DNA of 64,000 nt, taken from positions 1 to 64,000 of the forward strand of contig JAEINP010000007.1 of the NCBI GenBank assembly GCA_016342355.1, in the 5' to 3' direction. The notes under the pieces are model-generated. The model was given only the letters and a program-made list of their open reading frames with translations, was not told the DNA's origin and did not search any database. The position numbers and the translations under genes are program-made. Each line of letters opens with the position of its first letter. The first letter of the stretch is position 1. This document shows positions 8,552-17,497 of this stretch, in pieces. Source of the stretch: Desulfatibacillum sp. (lineage in GTDB: Bacteria; Desulfobacterota; Desulfobacteria; Desulfobacterales; Desulfatibacillaceae).

Positions 8552-9070
8552 TTGGGCGTTCATGTAATCATAGACGGCTATAATCTTGCCCATGCCCTTG
8601 GCCTTTTGGACGGGTTTGGCGGCGACGACCTGGAGCAGGCCCGGGAAGACCTGTGCGACATGCTGGCCAAATACAAAAAGGTCAAGGCGCACAAGATAAC
8701 CGTGGTCTTTGACGCCCAGTACGCCCCGGATTACGAAACCCGGCGCGACACCTCAAAAGGCATTGCCATCCGCTACTCCCCCCACGGCAAACTGGCTGAT
8801 TCCGTCATCAAGAACATGGCGCGCAAGGAAAAGGAACGGGCCATTGTGGTGACTTCGGACCGGGACGTGGCCGGAGAGGTACAGGCATGCGGCGCAGCCG
8901 CCGTATCCAGCCAGGAGTTCCAATCCCGGCTTGCGGAGGCCATGTACGCAGAGCCGGAATCCACGTCCGCCAGTTCCAAGGAACGCCGTGTGGATACCCG
9001 CAAAAAGGGTCAGGGATTCCGCCCCAAAAAGCAACGCCGTAAAAATTCCGCCAAAGCCAAAAAACTATAG
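8552..9070 (+). CDS. YacP-like NYN-domain nuclease
   Basis: A 172-residue protein opening with VIIDGYNLAHALG, the acidic first strand of the YacP/NYN (PIN-like) fold. VVFDAQYAPDYET and VVTSDRDVAGEV supply further conserved Asp residues. The Bacillus YacP homologue Rae1 is a ribosome-associated endoribonuclease; whether this one cleaves mRNA is not known. The TTG start at 8552 sits 7 bp after AGGA, which overlaps the parB stop, so translation is coupled to parB. The last 30 residues are strongly Lys/Arg-rich, consistent with RNA or ribosome binding. Confidence 0.8.
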   Translation: MGVHVIIDGYNLAHALGLLDGFGGDDLEQAREDLCDMLAKYKKVKAHKITVVFDAQYAPDYETRRDTSKGIAIRYSPHGKLADSVIKNMARKEKERAIVVTSDRDVAGEVQACGAAAVSSQEFQSRLAEAMYAEPESTSASSKERRVDTRKKGQGFRPKKQRRKNSAKAKKL

Positions 9071-9243
9071 TCGATCTTTTATTTCTCTCCTTATTCTCTT
9101 TTTCCGGTGTCAGCCGCTCCGACAAAACAGGAAAATCCCTTCCTGCGCTTGCTTTGCGGGCCAGGTTGTTGTAATTATTTTTGGTTGTATATGTTTCCGG
9201 GACCTGTTTTTCGGCCGGAAAATCTGCGGGCTTGGGAGGAACC

Positions 9244-9675
9244 ATGAATATTTGCGTCATCGACGGCCAGGGCGGGGGAATAGGGGCCGCCATCATTAAG
9301 AAACTCAAGGAGACCCTGGAAGAAAGCGTCACCATACTGGCCCTGGGGACCAACGCCATCGCCACAGCTCAAATGCTGAAGGCCAAGGCCAATCGGGGGG
9401 CTTCGGGAGAAAATGCAATAGTTCAAACAGTGCGAAATGCCGACCTTATCTTAGGGCCCATCAGTATTGTGCTGGCCCATTCCATGATGGGGGAAGTGAC
9501 CCCCAAAATGGCCGAGGCCGTGGCAGCCAGTCCGGCAAGGAAGCTGCTGTTGCCCCTATCCCAAGAGAATGTGGAAGTGGTGGGGGTGCAAAAACTTCCC
9601 CTTCCCAGACTTGTGGATGCCCTGGTTGATGAATATCTTAGAGGACGAGGTTTCTCCCCCCGGGAGATTTTATAA
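9244..9675 (+). CDS. DUF3842 family protein
   Basis: A 143-residue protein with a Rossmann-like opening (MNICVIDGQGGGIGAAIIKK) and TILALGTNAIAT, characteristic of DUF3842. Its function is unknown. GGAGGA lies 5 bp before the ATG, which excludes an upstream GTG/ATG reading. It is followed after 29 bp by a CooT-type gene, a pairing that suggests a metal- or cofactor-related role in anaerobes. That role is inference. Confidence 0.8.
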   Translation: MNICVIDGQGGGIGAAIIKKLKETLEESVTILALGTNAIATAQMLKAKANRGASGENAIVQTVRNADLILGPISIVLAHSMMGEVTPKMAEAVAASPARKLLLPLSQENVEVVGVQKLPLPRLVDALVDEYLRGRGFSPREIL

Positions 9676-9704
9676 GGAATATAACTTAATTACGAGGGTT
9701 TATC

Positions 9705-9896
9705 ATGTGTGAAGCAAATGCATACTTCATTGAAAACGGCGAGGAAACTCTGATCATGGAAGCGGTGGATACCGTGGCTCCTGAGCCGGAAGGTATTTTA
9801 TTGACCAGTATTTTCGGGGACCAGAAACTTGTCAAGGCAAGCATCCACTCCCTTTCGCTGGTGGACCATAAGGTGTTTTTGCAAAAAAAAGGATAG
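9705..9896 (+). CDS. CooT-family nickel-binding protein
   Basis: A 63-residue protein starting MCEANAYF. The Cys2 and the small beta-barrel-like sequence match the CooT family, in which Cys2 is a nickel ligand. In CO-oxidisers CooT assists nickel insertion into CO dehydrogenase. No CODH gene lies in this window, so the client is unknown. A GAGGG ribosome site precedes the ATG. It sits 25 bp upstream of ispH-ubiA and 29 bp after DUF3842. Confidence 0.8.
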   Translation: MCEANAYFIENGEETLIMEAVDTVAPEPEGILLTSIFGDQKLVKASIHSLSLVDHKVFLQKKG

Positions 9897-9921
9897 TCGG
9901 GCGTCCAGGCGTCAATTTTTC

Positions 9922-11652
9922 ATGAAAATCACCATCGCAAAGACATCCGGGTTTTGCATGGGGGTGCGCAGAGCAGTTGAAATGGTTCTGGACACCACCA
10001 ACCGGGTTAAAGGACCTGTTTACACTTTCGGACCCCTGATACACAACCCCCAGGTCATGCACATGCTGGCGGAAAAGGGGGTGGAGGTTCTGGAGGAGAT
10101 CCCTGAAAAGGGTTCGGGCACCGTCCTGATTCGGGCTCATGGCGTGACACCCGAGGTTCGGGACCAGCTTATTGAGGCGGGTTTCAATGTCCTGGACGCC
10201 ACCTGTCCCCGTGTCATCAAGGTCCAAAGGCTTTTGGACAAATACGTTGGCCAGGGTTACACCCCCGTCATCGTGGGCGATGCCGATCATCCTGAGGTCA
10301 GAGGGCTGGTTGGGCATGCCAGAGGCAAAGCATATGTGGTTCGCACTCCGGAAGATGCCTTGTGCCTGCCTCAGGGGGAGAGGGCTGTCCTGGTGGCCCA
10401 GACCACCCAGGACCTGATGCTTTTCCAGTCTGTCCTGGATGCGGTAAAACAGCGTTTTAAAACCGTTAAGGACTTCAACACCATCTGTGACTCCACAGCC
10501 CGAAGGCAGGAAGAGGCCCGAGGATTGGCTCACCAGGTGGACGCCATGGTGGTGGTGGGAGGCAAGAGCAGCGGCAACACCCAGCGCCTGGCGCAAATAG
10601 CCGCGGGCTCGGGCGTTCCCACCTTTCATGTGGAGACCGAAAGGGAGTTGGATGTCACCCAATTCAAGGGCATGGAGCATATTGGCATTACAGCCGGGGC
10701 ATCCACGCCCAACTGGATTATCAGGCGTGTCCATCAGGCCGTGGCCGATCCCGGCGTTTTAGGCCGCAGGGGTGCGAGCCTGAGTTATTCCATCCGCAGG
10801 TTTTTGATCCAGACCAATTTATATCTGGCTTTGGGAGCGGGCGCCTTATGTTTTACGTGTATGTTGCTCTTGGGACAGCCGCCGTCTTTGGATGTTCCTG
10901 TCATTGCAGTTTCTTATGTCCTGCTCATGCATATTTCCAACAACTTTATTGGCCGCAATGCCACGCGGTACAATGATCCTGACCGGGCCCGGTTTTATGA
11001 TAAATACAGGGTCCCTCTGGCGGCCTTGGCCATATTTGGAGGCGCACCCGGTTTTGTGGTGGCTTTTGACTTGGGGTGGGCGCCTTTTTTCACCCTGGTC
11101 GCCATTACGCTTCTCGGGCTAAGCTACAATGTGCCCATTTGGCCGGAAAGGCTCCGTTTATTGGGCCGGTACCAGAAAATGCGTTCCATACCCGGCTCCA
11201 AGACCATATTCATAGCCGGGGCCTGGGCCGGCGCCACAGCGGTGCTTCCGGCCATGGTCCATGGAGTTCCGGTTGACACTGGTCTGGGTATGGTCATTTT
11301 TTTTGCCACAGCCATGGTTTTGATTCGCACTTCCATTTTTGATGTTCTGGACGTGCAAATTGACCGCATGGTATCGTATGAAACGATCGCCACCTGGATT
11401 GGGGCTGCAAAAACCCTGCGACTGATCAGGGTTTTGCTGCTTTTCCTTGCGGTCACTCTGGTTGTGGGCGGCGCAATATCGTGGCTGCCATCCCTGGCTT
11501 TCTGGTTATTGCCATGCACCGTGTTGCCCCTGTTGGTGACCAATGGCTTCACCAAAGGAAGGCTTCATCCCGGCCATCGGCTCGAATTGCTGGTGGACAC
11601 CAATTTTATCCTGGCAGGAGCAATCGCCTCCTTCTGGCAAATGTTCCGTTAG
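9922..11652 (+). CDS. ispH: IspH fused to a UbiA-type prenyltransferase domain
   Basis: A single 576-residue frame. Residues 1-285 are IspH (HMBPP reductase, last step of the MEP pathway). The three iron-sulfur cysteines are present (C12 in GFCMGVRRAV, about C95 in DATCPRV, about C189 in CDSTARRQ), together with HPEVRG, GKSSGNT and TAGASTP. From about 286 to the end there are seven to nine hydrophobic segments typical of UbiA prenyltransferases. An N-D-x-D-x5-D motif (NDPDRARFYD, near 351) and a second DVLDVQID motif (near 474) would bind Mg2+-prenyl diphosphate. The domains lie in one uninterrupted frame. The fusion would couple IPP/DMAPP formation to prenyl transfer at the membrane (inference). 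Confidence 0.88.
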   Translation: MKITIAKTSGFCMGVRRAVEMVLDTTNRVKGPVYTFGPLIHNPQVMHMLAEKGVEVLEEIPEKGSGTVLIRAHGVTPEVRDQLIEAGFNVLDATCPRVIKVQRLLDKYVGQGYTPVIVGDADHPEVRGLVGHARGKAYVVRTPEDALCLPQGERAVLVAQTTQDLMLFQSVLDAVKQRFKTVKDFNTICDSTARRQEEARGLAHQVDAMVVVGGKSSGNTQRLAQIAAGSGVPTFHVETERELDVTQFKGMEHIGITAGASTPNWIIRRVHQAVADPGVLGRRGASLSYSIRRFLIQTNLYLALGAGALCFTCMLLLGQPPSLDVPVIAVSYVLLMHISNNFIGRNATRYNDPDRARFYDKYRVPLAALAIFGGAPGFVVAFDLGWAPFFTLVAITLLGLSYNVPIWPERLRLLGRYQKMRSIPGSKTIFIAGAWAGATAVLPAMVHGVPVDTGLGMVIFFATAMVLIRTSIFDVLDVQIDRMVSYETIATWIGAAKTLRLIRVLLLFLAVTLVVGGAISWLPSLAFWLLPCTVLPLLVTNGFTKGRLHPGHRLELLVDTNFILAGAIASFWQMFR

Positions 11653-11695
11653 CATAAAACCGGTTGTTTGCCGTCAACCGAACCAAGGATTTTTT

Positions 11696-12361
11696 ATGAA
11701 AGAGCAAACCATTATGTTGGCAGGCGGCACTGGTCTTGTGGGCAGCCATTGCCTGAAATTTCTCCAGGATGCTGCTTTTTGCAAGCATATTAAGGTGGTA
11801 ACGCGCAAGCCCGTTCCGGTTATTGAGTCTTTTTCCAAGGCCCGCCAGTTTTTAGTTGATTTTGACAACCCTGAAACCCTGAAACAGGCAGGCACGTGCG
11901 ATGCCGTGATTTGCGCCATGGGGACTACCATCAAAAAGGCAGGTTCCCCCGAAGCCTTTAAAAAGGTTGATTTCACCTATTGCCTGGAAGTGGCCCGGGC
12001 CGGATTGGCAGGTGGCGCCCGTCATTTTTTGCTTGTCACGGCCATGGGTTCCTCACCCCGCTCCAAGATTTTTTACAACAGGATTAAGGGGGAATTGGAA
12101 CAGGCGGTTATGGCTTTAGGCTTTCCTTGTGTGAGCGTATTCAGGCCTTCCCTGATTCTGGGCGCCCGAGAGGAATCTCGATCAGGGGAAGAATTAGGCA
12201 GGCTTTTTTCCCGTATGTTTGGTTTTGCCATTCCCGCCAAGTATAAAGCCATTCAGGCGGCGGACATAGCCAGAGCCATCGTCGGCCAAGCGGCTGAATG
12301 CAGAGACTTCAGCCAAATTTTTGAATCTCATGAAATTCGTGCTTTAGGGCAAGAAGCCTGA
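11696..12361 (+). CDS. NAD(P)-binding atypical SDR (TIP30/YwnB-like)
   Basis: A 221-residue Rossmann protein with an N-terminal AGGTGLVGSHCLKFL dinucleotide-binding motif. VICAMGTTIKKAGS, HFLLVTAMGSSPRSKIFYNR and FRPSLILG match HTATIP2/TIP30-like atypical short-chain dehydrogenases. The conserved YxxxK is replaced by FYNRIKGE, in which a Tyr/Lys pair is recognisable. The ATG at 11696 follows AAGGAT. Substrate unknown. It lies in the same plus-strand run as ispH-ubiA and a glyoxalase II-like gene. Confidence 0.8.
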   Translation: MKEQTIMLAGGTGLVGSHCLKFLQDAAFCKHIKVVTRKPVPVIESFSKARQFLVDFDNPETLKQAGTCDAVICAMGTTIKKAGSPEAFKKVDFTYCLEVARAGLAGGARHFLLVTAMGSSPRSKIFYNRIKGELEQAVMALGFPCVSVFRPSLILGAREESRSGEELGRLFSRMFGFAIPAKYKAIQAADIARAIVGQAAECRDFSQIFESHEIRALGQEA

Positions 12362-12381
12362 AGGCTAAAGGGAAGCATTCT

Positions 12382-13116
12382 ATGCAAGTCGATCAATTCA
12401 GATATGGAGCTGACAATCTGGCCTATGTTCTTTCTTCGGATTTCAAGGCCATTGCCATTGATCCCGGAGCAGTGGGCGACATTCTCACCTGCCTGGATGA
12501 AAAGGCCCTGGAATTGGTGGCCGTAGCCAATACCCACTCCCATCCGGATCACGTTTCCGGCACGCAGGACCTGCTTACCGCTACAGGGGCGACCTTTCTG
12601 GACAATCGGTCGCTCAGGCAAAAAGAGATCATCAAGCTGGGCAAGGAAGTGATTCAGGTCTACCACACGCCTGGCCACACCCACGATTCCCTGTGCTTTT
12701 ACACCCCGCCCTACACAGACGAAGCCCTGGATTACACAGCCCCTGGCTTCCTCATTTCCGGGGACACCCTGTTCAACGGCACAATTGGCAATTGTTTTTC
12801 AGGGGATTTGAAGGCTTATTACCGTTCCATCAAAAGCCTTATGGTCCTTCCCAAAGACACTATCATATACGCCGGGCACGATTACGTGCGGGACTCTATT
12901 CAGTTCGCAAGAAGCATAGAGCCGGGAAACCCGTATCTGGACGCCTACTTGAAAAAATATGACCACACCCATGTTTGCTCCACGCTGGAAGATGAGATGA
13001 AGGTCAATCCGTACCTGCGCTTCAATGCTCCGGACATGGTAAAACTCATGGAAAGCAAGGGACTTTCCACCCAGACTGAATGGGAACGTTGGGATGCCAT
13101 CATGCATTTGGGATAA
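12382..13116 (+). CDS. Glyoxalase II-like metallo-beta-lactamase hydrolase
   Basis: A 244-residue MBL-fold enzyme. The metal site THSHPDH gives H52, H54, D56 and H57. Further ligands lie in YHTPGHTHDSLC, ISGDTLF and YAGHDYV. The C-terminal NPYLRFN and WERWDAI segments resemble the substrate-binding domain of hydroxyacylglutathione hydrolases. It probably hydrolyses a thioester, whether glutathione- or other thiol-linked is unknown. GGGAAG precedes the ATG. Confidence 0.85.
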   Translation: MQVDQFRYGADNLAYVLSSDFKAIAIDPGAVGDILTCLDEKALELVAVANTHSHPDHVSGTQDLLTATGATFLDNRSLRQKEIIKLGKEVIQVYHTPGHTHDSLCFYTPPYTDEALDYTAPGFLISGDTLFNGTIGNCFSGDLKAYYRSIKSLMVLPKDTIIYAGHDYVRDSIQFARSIEPGNPYLDAYLKKYDHTHVCSTLEDEMKVNPYLRFNAPDMVKLMESKGLSTQTEWERWDAIMHLG

Positions 13117-13146
13117 ACCAGCTCAATCAACCAGGAGGATGATATT

Positions 13147-15285
13147 ATGGCCAAAGGACGCGTGATCAAATGGAGCCTGGGAATCCTGGCAGTCTTGGTG
13201 GTTATCTGCCTTGGCGCGGTTGCATATGTGTTATCCACCATGGATTTCAATACCTTCAAGCCCGAGATTGAAAAAGCGGTCCTGGACGCTACGGGGCGCA
13301 AACTGACAATGGCAGGGGACGTGAAACTGAAAATCGGCTTTTCTCCCGCTCTTTCCGTTGAAAATGTTTCTTTTGCCAATGCAGAATGGGGTTCCCGGCC
13401 CAACCTTGCCAGCATCAAACGCCTGGATGTCCAGGTGGCATTCTTTCCCCTGTTCAGTGGGGATGTTCAGATCAAAAGGCTCATCTTATTGGAACCCGAT
13501 ATTTTGTTGGAAACCAACAAAAAGGGTGTCTCCAACGTGGCCTTTGAAACCGGAAAACAAGAGTCGAAATCTGCCAGGGACAAAAAAACCAAGCCTGAGA
13601 GTGAAAAATCGGGGGCCATGCCTGAAATCCAGGTGGATAAACTGGTCCTAAAAGATGCTCAGATCACCTATAAGGATGGAAAAACCGGTGCATCGCACCA
13701 ATTGGCCCTTGCGAATGTGGAAGCTGGTCTAGACAAAAAGGAAGGCCTGAAATTTTCCGTACAGGGGACATACAACGACCAGCCCTTCCAGGTCGAGGGC
13801 GACTCCGGCCAGATAGCACAGGCATTGAACCCCAATGAGCCCTGGCCTTTTCAGATTGAAGCACAGGCAGGAGGGGCTACCGTCAGCCTGGAGGGTTCCG
13901 TGAAAGACCTTGCCGGGGGGACAGGACTTGAACTTCTGTTCAGTGTGTTTGGCAAAAACCTGACAGACCTGAACACCCTTGCCGGAGCAGAGCTTCCTGA
14001 CATTGGCAAATATTCTCTTTCGGGAAAAATCATGGACACCGGCCCCAAGGCTTTCCACATATCCGATCTGAAGGGCGAGTTGGGGGAAAGTGATCTTTCA
14101 GGGGCTGCATCCTTGGATATAAATGGGAAAAGGCCCTTTGTAAATCTTTCCCTGGCTTCCAAAACCCTGGATCTCAGGCCTTTTCTGCCAAATAAGTCCG
14201 TACCGATTGAAAAGGGGCAACCCAAGGCGGAAACTGAGCCAAAACAGAAGAGCGAGAGGGTTCTTCCGGATGATCCTCTGCCCACGGATCTGTTCTTTCT
14301 GGCTGATTGCAAGGCGGACATACGGGCCGAAACCATACAACTCCAGGGCTATGCCCTCACAAACCTTCTGGTCGATCTCATTCTCAAAAATGGCGTCCTG
14401 GATGTCCCCACTCTCAAGGCCACTGGTGGCGAGGGCACGTTGGACTTAGCGCTAAAGGCGGCAGCCCTGGGCAAAAATATGGACCTTGAGGGCAAAGCCA
14501 CCCTGGATCAGTTGAATTTGGGGGGTTTGTTGGGATTCATGGGAATTACCGAGGCATTCAAGGGGGATCTGGACCTTGGCCTGGATTTCAAGGGCAAAGG
14601 GGCTACGGTACGAGAGATCATGGCAGGCCTGGATGGTTTCCTGAGCCTGTCTGTCAAGGATGGAAAACTGCTTAACAAATATTTGGATCTTTTGGGCGGG
14701 GATCTCACTTCCGGAGTCATGCGGATGATAAACCCTGCGGCCGAAAAAAAGGATTATACCAAAGTCAATTGCCTCATCGCCCGTTTGAATGTGGAAAATG
14801 GCCTGACAGATACCAAGGTCATGGTCATGGATACAGAGTATATGAGCATTATTGGGCAGGGGACTATTGACTTTAAGACTGAAAAGCTGAATATGTCCCT
14901 GGACCCTATGCCGAAAAAGGGCATGTTGTCCGGTGTTAATTTGAGTTTCAGTTTGTCCGAATTGGCCCAACCATTTGCGTTGGGAGGCACCCTGGCTGCA
15001 CCCAAGTTGGTGATTGACCGGACTAAAGCGGCTCTCACCCTTGGCAAGGGAGTTGGCGGGGCTTTGCTATTCGGGCCTGCCGGAGCGGCCGCCGCCTTGC
15101 TGGGCGGAAGCCAAACCGACGAAAACCCCTGCGAATCCGCCGTTGCAGCAGCCGAGAAGGGGGTTAAGTACGATGGCAGTGGAAGCAAGGGGAGCGAACA
15201 AGGGGTGGCTGAAAAGGCCGCGGATTCTGTTGTTGACGGACTTAAGGGAGTGGGAAAGGGGTTCAAAGATATGTTTAGCCAGTAA
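13147..15285 (+). CDS. AsmA-family envelope protein
   Basis: A 712-residue protein with an N-terminal membrane anchor (about residues 8-30). Next comes the AsmA opening (LDATGRKLTMAGDVKLKI, FSPALSVENVSFANAEWGS), then long beta-rich repeats and the AsmA_2 C-terminal region (LLGFMGITEAFKGDLDLGLDFKG). AsmA-like proteins bridge inner and outer membranes and affect lipid transport. The last 60 residues are low-complexity (Ala/Gly/Lys). AGGAGG precedes the ATG. Probably periplasmic and anchored in the inner membrane. Confidence 0.85.
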   Translation: MAKGRVIKWSLGILAVLVVICLGAVAYVLSTMDFNTFKPEIEKAVLDATGRKLTMAGDVKLKIGFSPALSVENVSFANAEWGSRPNLASIKRLDVQVAFFPLFSGDVQIKRLILLEPDILLETNKKGVSNVAFETGKQESKSARDKKTKPESEKSGAMPEIQVDKLVLKDAQITYKDGKTGASHQLALANVEAGLDKKEGLKFSVQGTYNDQPFQVEGDSGQIAQALNPNEPWPFQIEAQAGGATVSLEGSVKDLAGGTGLELLFSVFGKNLTDLNTLAGAELPDIGKYSLSGKIMDTGPKAFHISDLKGELGESDLSGAASLDINGKRPFVNLSLASKTLDLRPFLPNKSVPIEKGQPKAETEPKQKSERVLPDDPLPTDLFFLADCKADIRAETIQLQGYALTNLLVDLILKNGVLDVPTLKATGGEGTLDLALKAAALGKNMDLEGKATLDQLNLGGLLGFMGITEAFKGDLDLGLDFKGKGATVREIMAGLDGFLSLSVKDGKLLNKYLDLLGGDLTSGVMRMINPAAEKKDYTKVNCLIARLNVENGLTDTKVMVMDTEYMSIIGQGTIDFKTEKLNMSLDPMPKKGMLSGVNLSFSLSELAQPFALGGTLAAPKLVIDRTKAALTLGKGVGGALLFGPAGAAAALLGGSQTDENPCESAVAAAEKGVKYDGSGSKGSEQGVAEKAADSVVDGLKGVGKGFKDMFSQ

Positions 15286-15375
15286 ATTTGGCTCTGGTAG
15301 TGACATTTTTAAATAATGTCTTATGCTTAGTCTGTTGAAGTTTTAAACTTAGCTAAAACCAGAAGGAGTGTTTTT

Positions 15376-16800
15376 ATGAACACAATAGCAAAATCTGCCT
15401 CAAAAGCAGGTAATTTGGTAATTTCAGCCCTGTTTGTTTTTGTAATGTTCGGGAGCTTTACCCCGGCCCCGGCGTGGTCCCGCGGTCTTCCCAGTTCTTT
15501 TTCCGATCTGGTTGAAAAGGCCAGCCCTTCGGTCGTGAACATTGGAGTGGTTAAAGTGGTAAAGGGAAAGCAACTTATGCCCTTTAGCCAGGAAGATCCT
15601 TTTCACGATTTTTTTGAAAGGTATTTTGGGGACAAAATGCCTCAAAACCGGCGCCAGGATGGATTAGGCACCGGCTTTATAATCGACAAGGAAGGCTATA
15701 TCATCACGAACAACCATGTCATTGATGACGCGGAAGAGATCAAGGTTAAGCTTGCCAGCGACAAGGAATATGACGCAGTAATTGTTGGGCGAGATCCCAA
15801 GACTGACTTGGCCCTCATTAAAATCAACCCGGAAGAGCCCATCGTCCCCCTGCCTTTGGGAAATTCCGACTCCCTGAAAGTGGGCGATTGGGTATTGGCC
15901 ATCGGCAACCCTTATGGCCTGGGCAATACAGTCACATCAGGAATAGTGAGCGCCAAGTTCCGCCGCATAGGAGCGGGAGCCTACGACAATTTTATTCAGA
16001 CTGATGCCTCCATCAACCCTGGCAATAGCGGCGGTCCCCTGGTCAACATGGATGGGGAAGTGGTCGGTATTAACACGGCCATCTACTCCCGGTCCGGGGG
16101 CAGCGTAGGGATAGGCTTTGCAATCCCCTCCAACATGGCCAAGGATTTATTGCCTCAACTCAAGGATGGCAAGGTGGTCCGCGGCTGGCTGGGAGTGCTG
16201 GTGCAAGAGATCACCCCGGAACTCATGGAAGCACTTTCCCTGGAGAATTCCAAGGGCGCCCTGGTAGGCAGCGTAACCCCGGAAGGGCCTGCTGAAAAGG
16301 CAGGAATCCAACGGGGCGATGTTGTGATAAATTTTGATGGCGCCCCTATCAAAGATATGGGCGATCTTCCTTACGTTGTGGCATCCACGCCTGTGGGTAA
16401 AACGGTACCGGTGGACGTTATCCGCAAAGGCAAAAAAATGACCATTTCTGTCAAAATTTCTCAACTCCAGGATGATGAGAACAACACCATTGCAGCGGCC
16501 GAAAAGCCCGCTGGCCCTGAGCTTGGCATGGTTTTGGAAGACATCACCCCTGAAATCGCCTCCGGGCTTGGCCTTACCCAGGCCAAGGGCGTGGTGATCG
16601 CCAGAGTCAATCCGTATTCCCCGGCAGGCGAGGCGGGTCTTCGTGCGGGCGATCTGGTGGTGGAAGTGGACGGCAAAGAGATTGAATCCGTGACCGACGC
16701 CAACACAATTTTGACTGGGTTCGTGGAAGGCGACACCATCCTGTTTTTGATAGAGCGGCAGGGCGCCACCCATTTTGTTACGGTCAAAGTTAGAGAATAG
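15376..16800 (+). CDS. degQ: Periplasmic Do-family serine protease (DegP/HtrA)
   Basis: A 474-residue S1C protease. A signal peptide covers about residues 1-35. The catalytic triad is H114 (NNHVID), D144 (KTDLALI) and S218 (PGNSGGPL). Two PDZ domains follow (about 280-365 and 385-474), the second with a carboxylate loop LGLTQ. It degrades or refolds damaged envelope proteins. GAAGGAG precedes the ATG. The gene is convergent with ybaK across a 5-bp gap. Its likely terminator lies inside ybaK. Confidence 0.93.
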   Translation: MNTIAKSASKAGNLVISALFVFVMFGSFTPAPAWSRGLPSSFSDLVEKASPSVVNIGVVKVVKGKQLMPFSQEDPFHDFFERYFGDKMPQNRRQDGLGTGFIIDKEGYIITNNHVIDDAEEIKVKLASDKEYDAVIVGRDPKTDLALIKINPEEPIVPLPLGNSDSLKVGDWVLAIGNPYGLGNTVTSGIVSAKFRRIGAGAYDNFIQTDASINPGNSGGPLVNMDGEVVGINTAIYSRSGGSVGIGFAIPSNMAKDLLPQLKDGKVVRGWLGVLVQEITPELMEALSLENSKGALVGSVTPEGPAEKAGIQRGDVVINFDGAPIKDMGDLPYVVASTPVGKTVPVDVIRKGKKMTISVKISQLQDDENNTIAAAEKPAGPELGMVLEDITPEIASGLGLTQAKGVVIARVNPYSPAGEAGLRAGDLVVEVDGKEIESVTDANTILTGFVEGDTILFLIERQGATHFVTVKVRE

Positions 16801-16805
16801 GAGCG

Positions 16806-17288
16806 TTACAGGGCCACATTGACCAGAGTCGGCTGCAGAATCCCGACCAGGGTTTTGGGGGAGACAGAGGCCAGTAGTCCGCGTTTCCCTGCGTTGATAT
16901 AAATAGTTTCCAAATCCATAATAGAGGCTTCCGCAAAAACCGGAAGCCTCTTTTTTGTGCCAAAGGGAGAAATTCCCCCCACAAGGTATCCGGTGAGGTT
17001 GTTGGCCCTCTGAGGGTCACAAGGGTGGATGGTCCTGACTCCAACAATTCTGGCCAGGGCCTTGGTGGACACCTCCTTATCCCCGTGCATGAGAACCAGC
17101 AGGGCCTCTTTGTTTTCATCTTCCATAACCAGGGTTTTAACCACTTCATGCCCTTCCAACCCCAGAGCCTGTGCTGCTCCGGCGGCTCCGCCCTTGTCTT
17201 CATATTTATAAGGAAGGAGGTCGAATTCGGCCTTATGGGCATTTAGCTCCCTGATCGCCTGGGTAACCGGAGTTTTGTCTTTCGCCAT
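16806..17288 (-). CDS. ybaK: Cys-tRNA(Pro)/Cys-tRNA(Cys) deacylase YbaK/EbsC
   Basis: A 160-residue YbaK/ProX-fold editing hydrolase, cleared of an 11-codon upstream extension. The ATG at 17288 has AAAGGA at the correct distance. Conserved features include KTPVTQAIRELNAHK, VKTLVMED, LVLMHGDKEVSTKALAR, YLVGGISPFGTKK and a C-terminal KRGLLASVSP. It hydrolyses mischarged Cys-tRNA(Pro). Codons for KRLPVFAEAS form a perfect hairpin that acts on the opposite strand. Confidence 0.92.
   Translation of the reverse strand: MAKDKTPVTQAIRELNAHKAEFDLLPYKYEDKGGAAGAAQALGLEGHEVVKTLVMEDENKEALLVLMHGDKEVSTKALARIVGVRTIHPCDPQRANNLTGYLVGGISPFGTKKRLPVFAEASIMDLETIYINAGKRGLLASVSPKTLVGILQPTLVNVAL
16923..16956 (+). 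terminator. Intrinsic terminator of degQ located inside ybaK
   Basis: A perfect 11-bp stem (AGAGGCTTCCG / CGGAAGCCTCT) with a 7-nt A-rich loop is followed by six T on the plus strand. It lies about 120 bp beyond the protease stop, within the antisense of ybaK. There is no comparable T-run on the minus strand, so it is directional. Confidence 0.8.
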
Positions 17289-17497
17289 GATAAATCCTTT
17301 TTTTTCGGCAGCATCATCCATGCAGTTTTCATTTATTACAGTATACGCTCAATTGAAACAGGAATCAAATCCCCCACTCACGAGTGTTACGGTCGATCTA
17401 TACAGGAACTCAGCGCGTTTTCTCGGAGTTCCCTCTTGCATTTTTTTTTTTGCCCGTTATGATTGCTCCAGAGGCTGCCTACAGGGGGGAGGGTGGA

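Noticed and set aside
5103-9070. Origin of replication or parS sites near parAB
   Set aside because: No parS-like TGTTTCACGTGAAACA or DnaA-box cluster was noticed by eye; the absence is not proven without a search.
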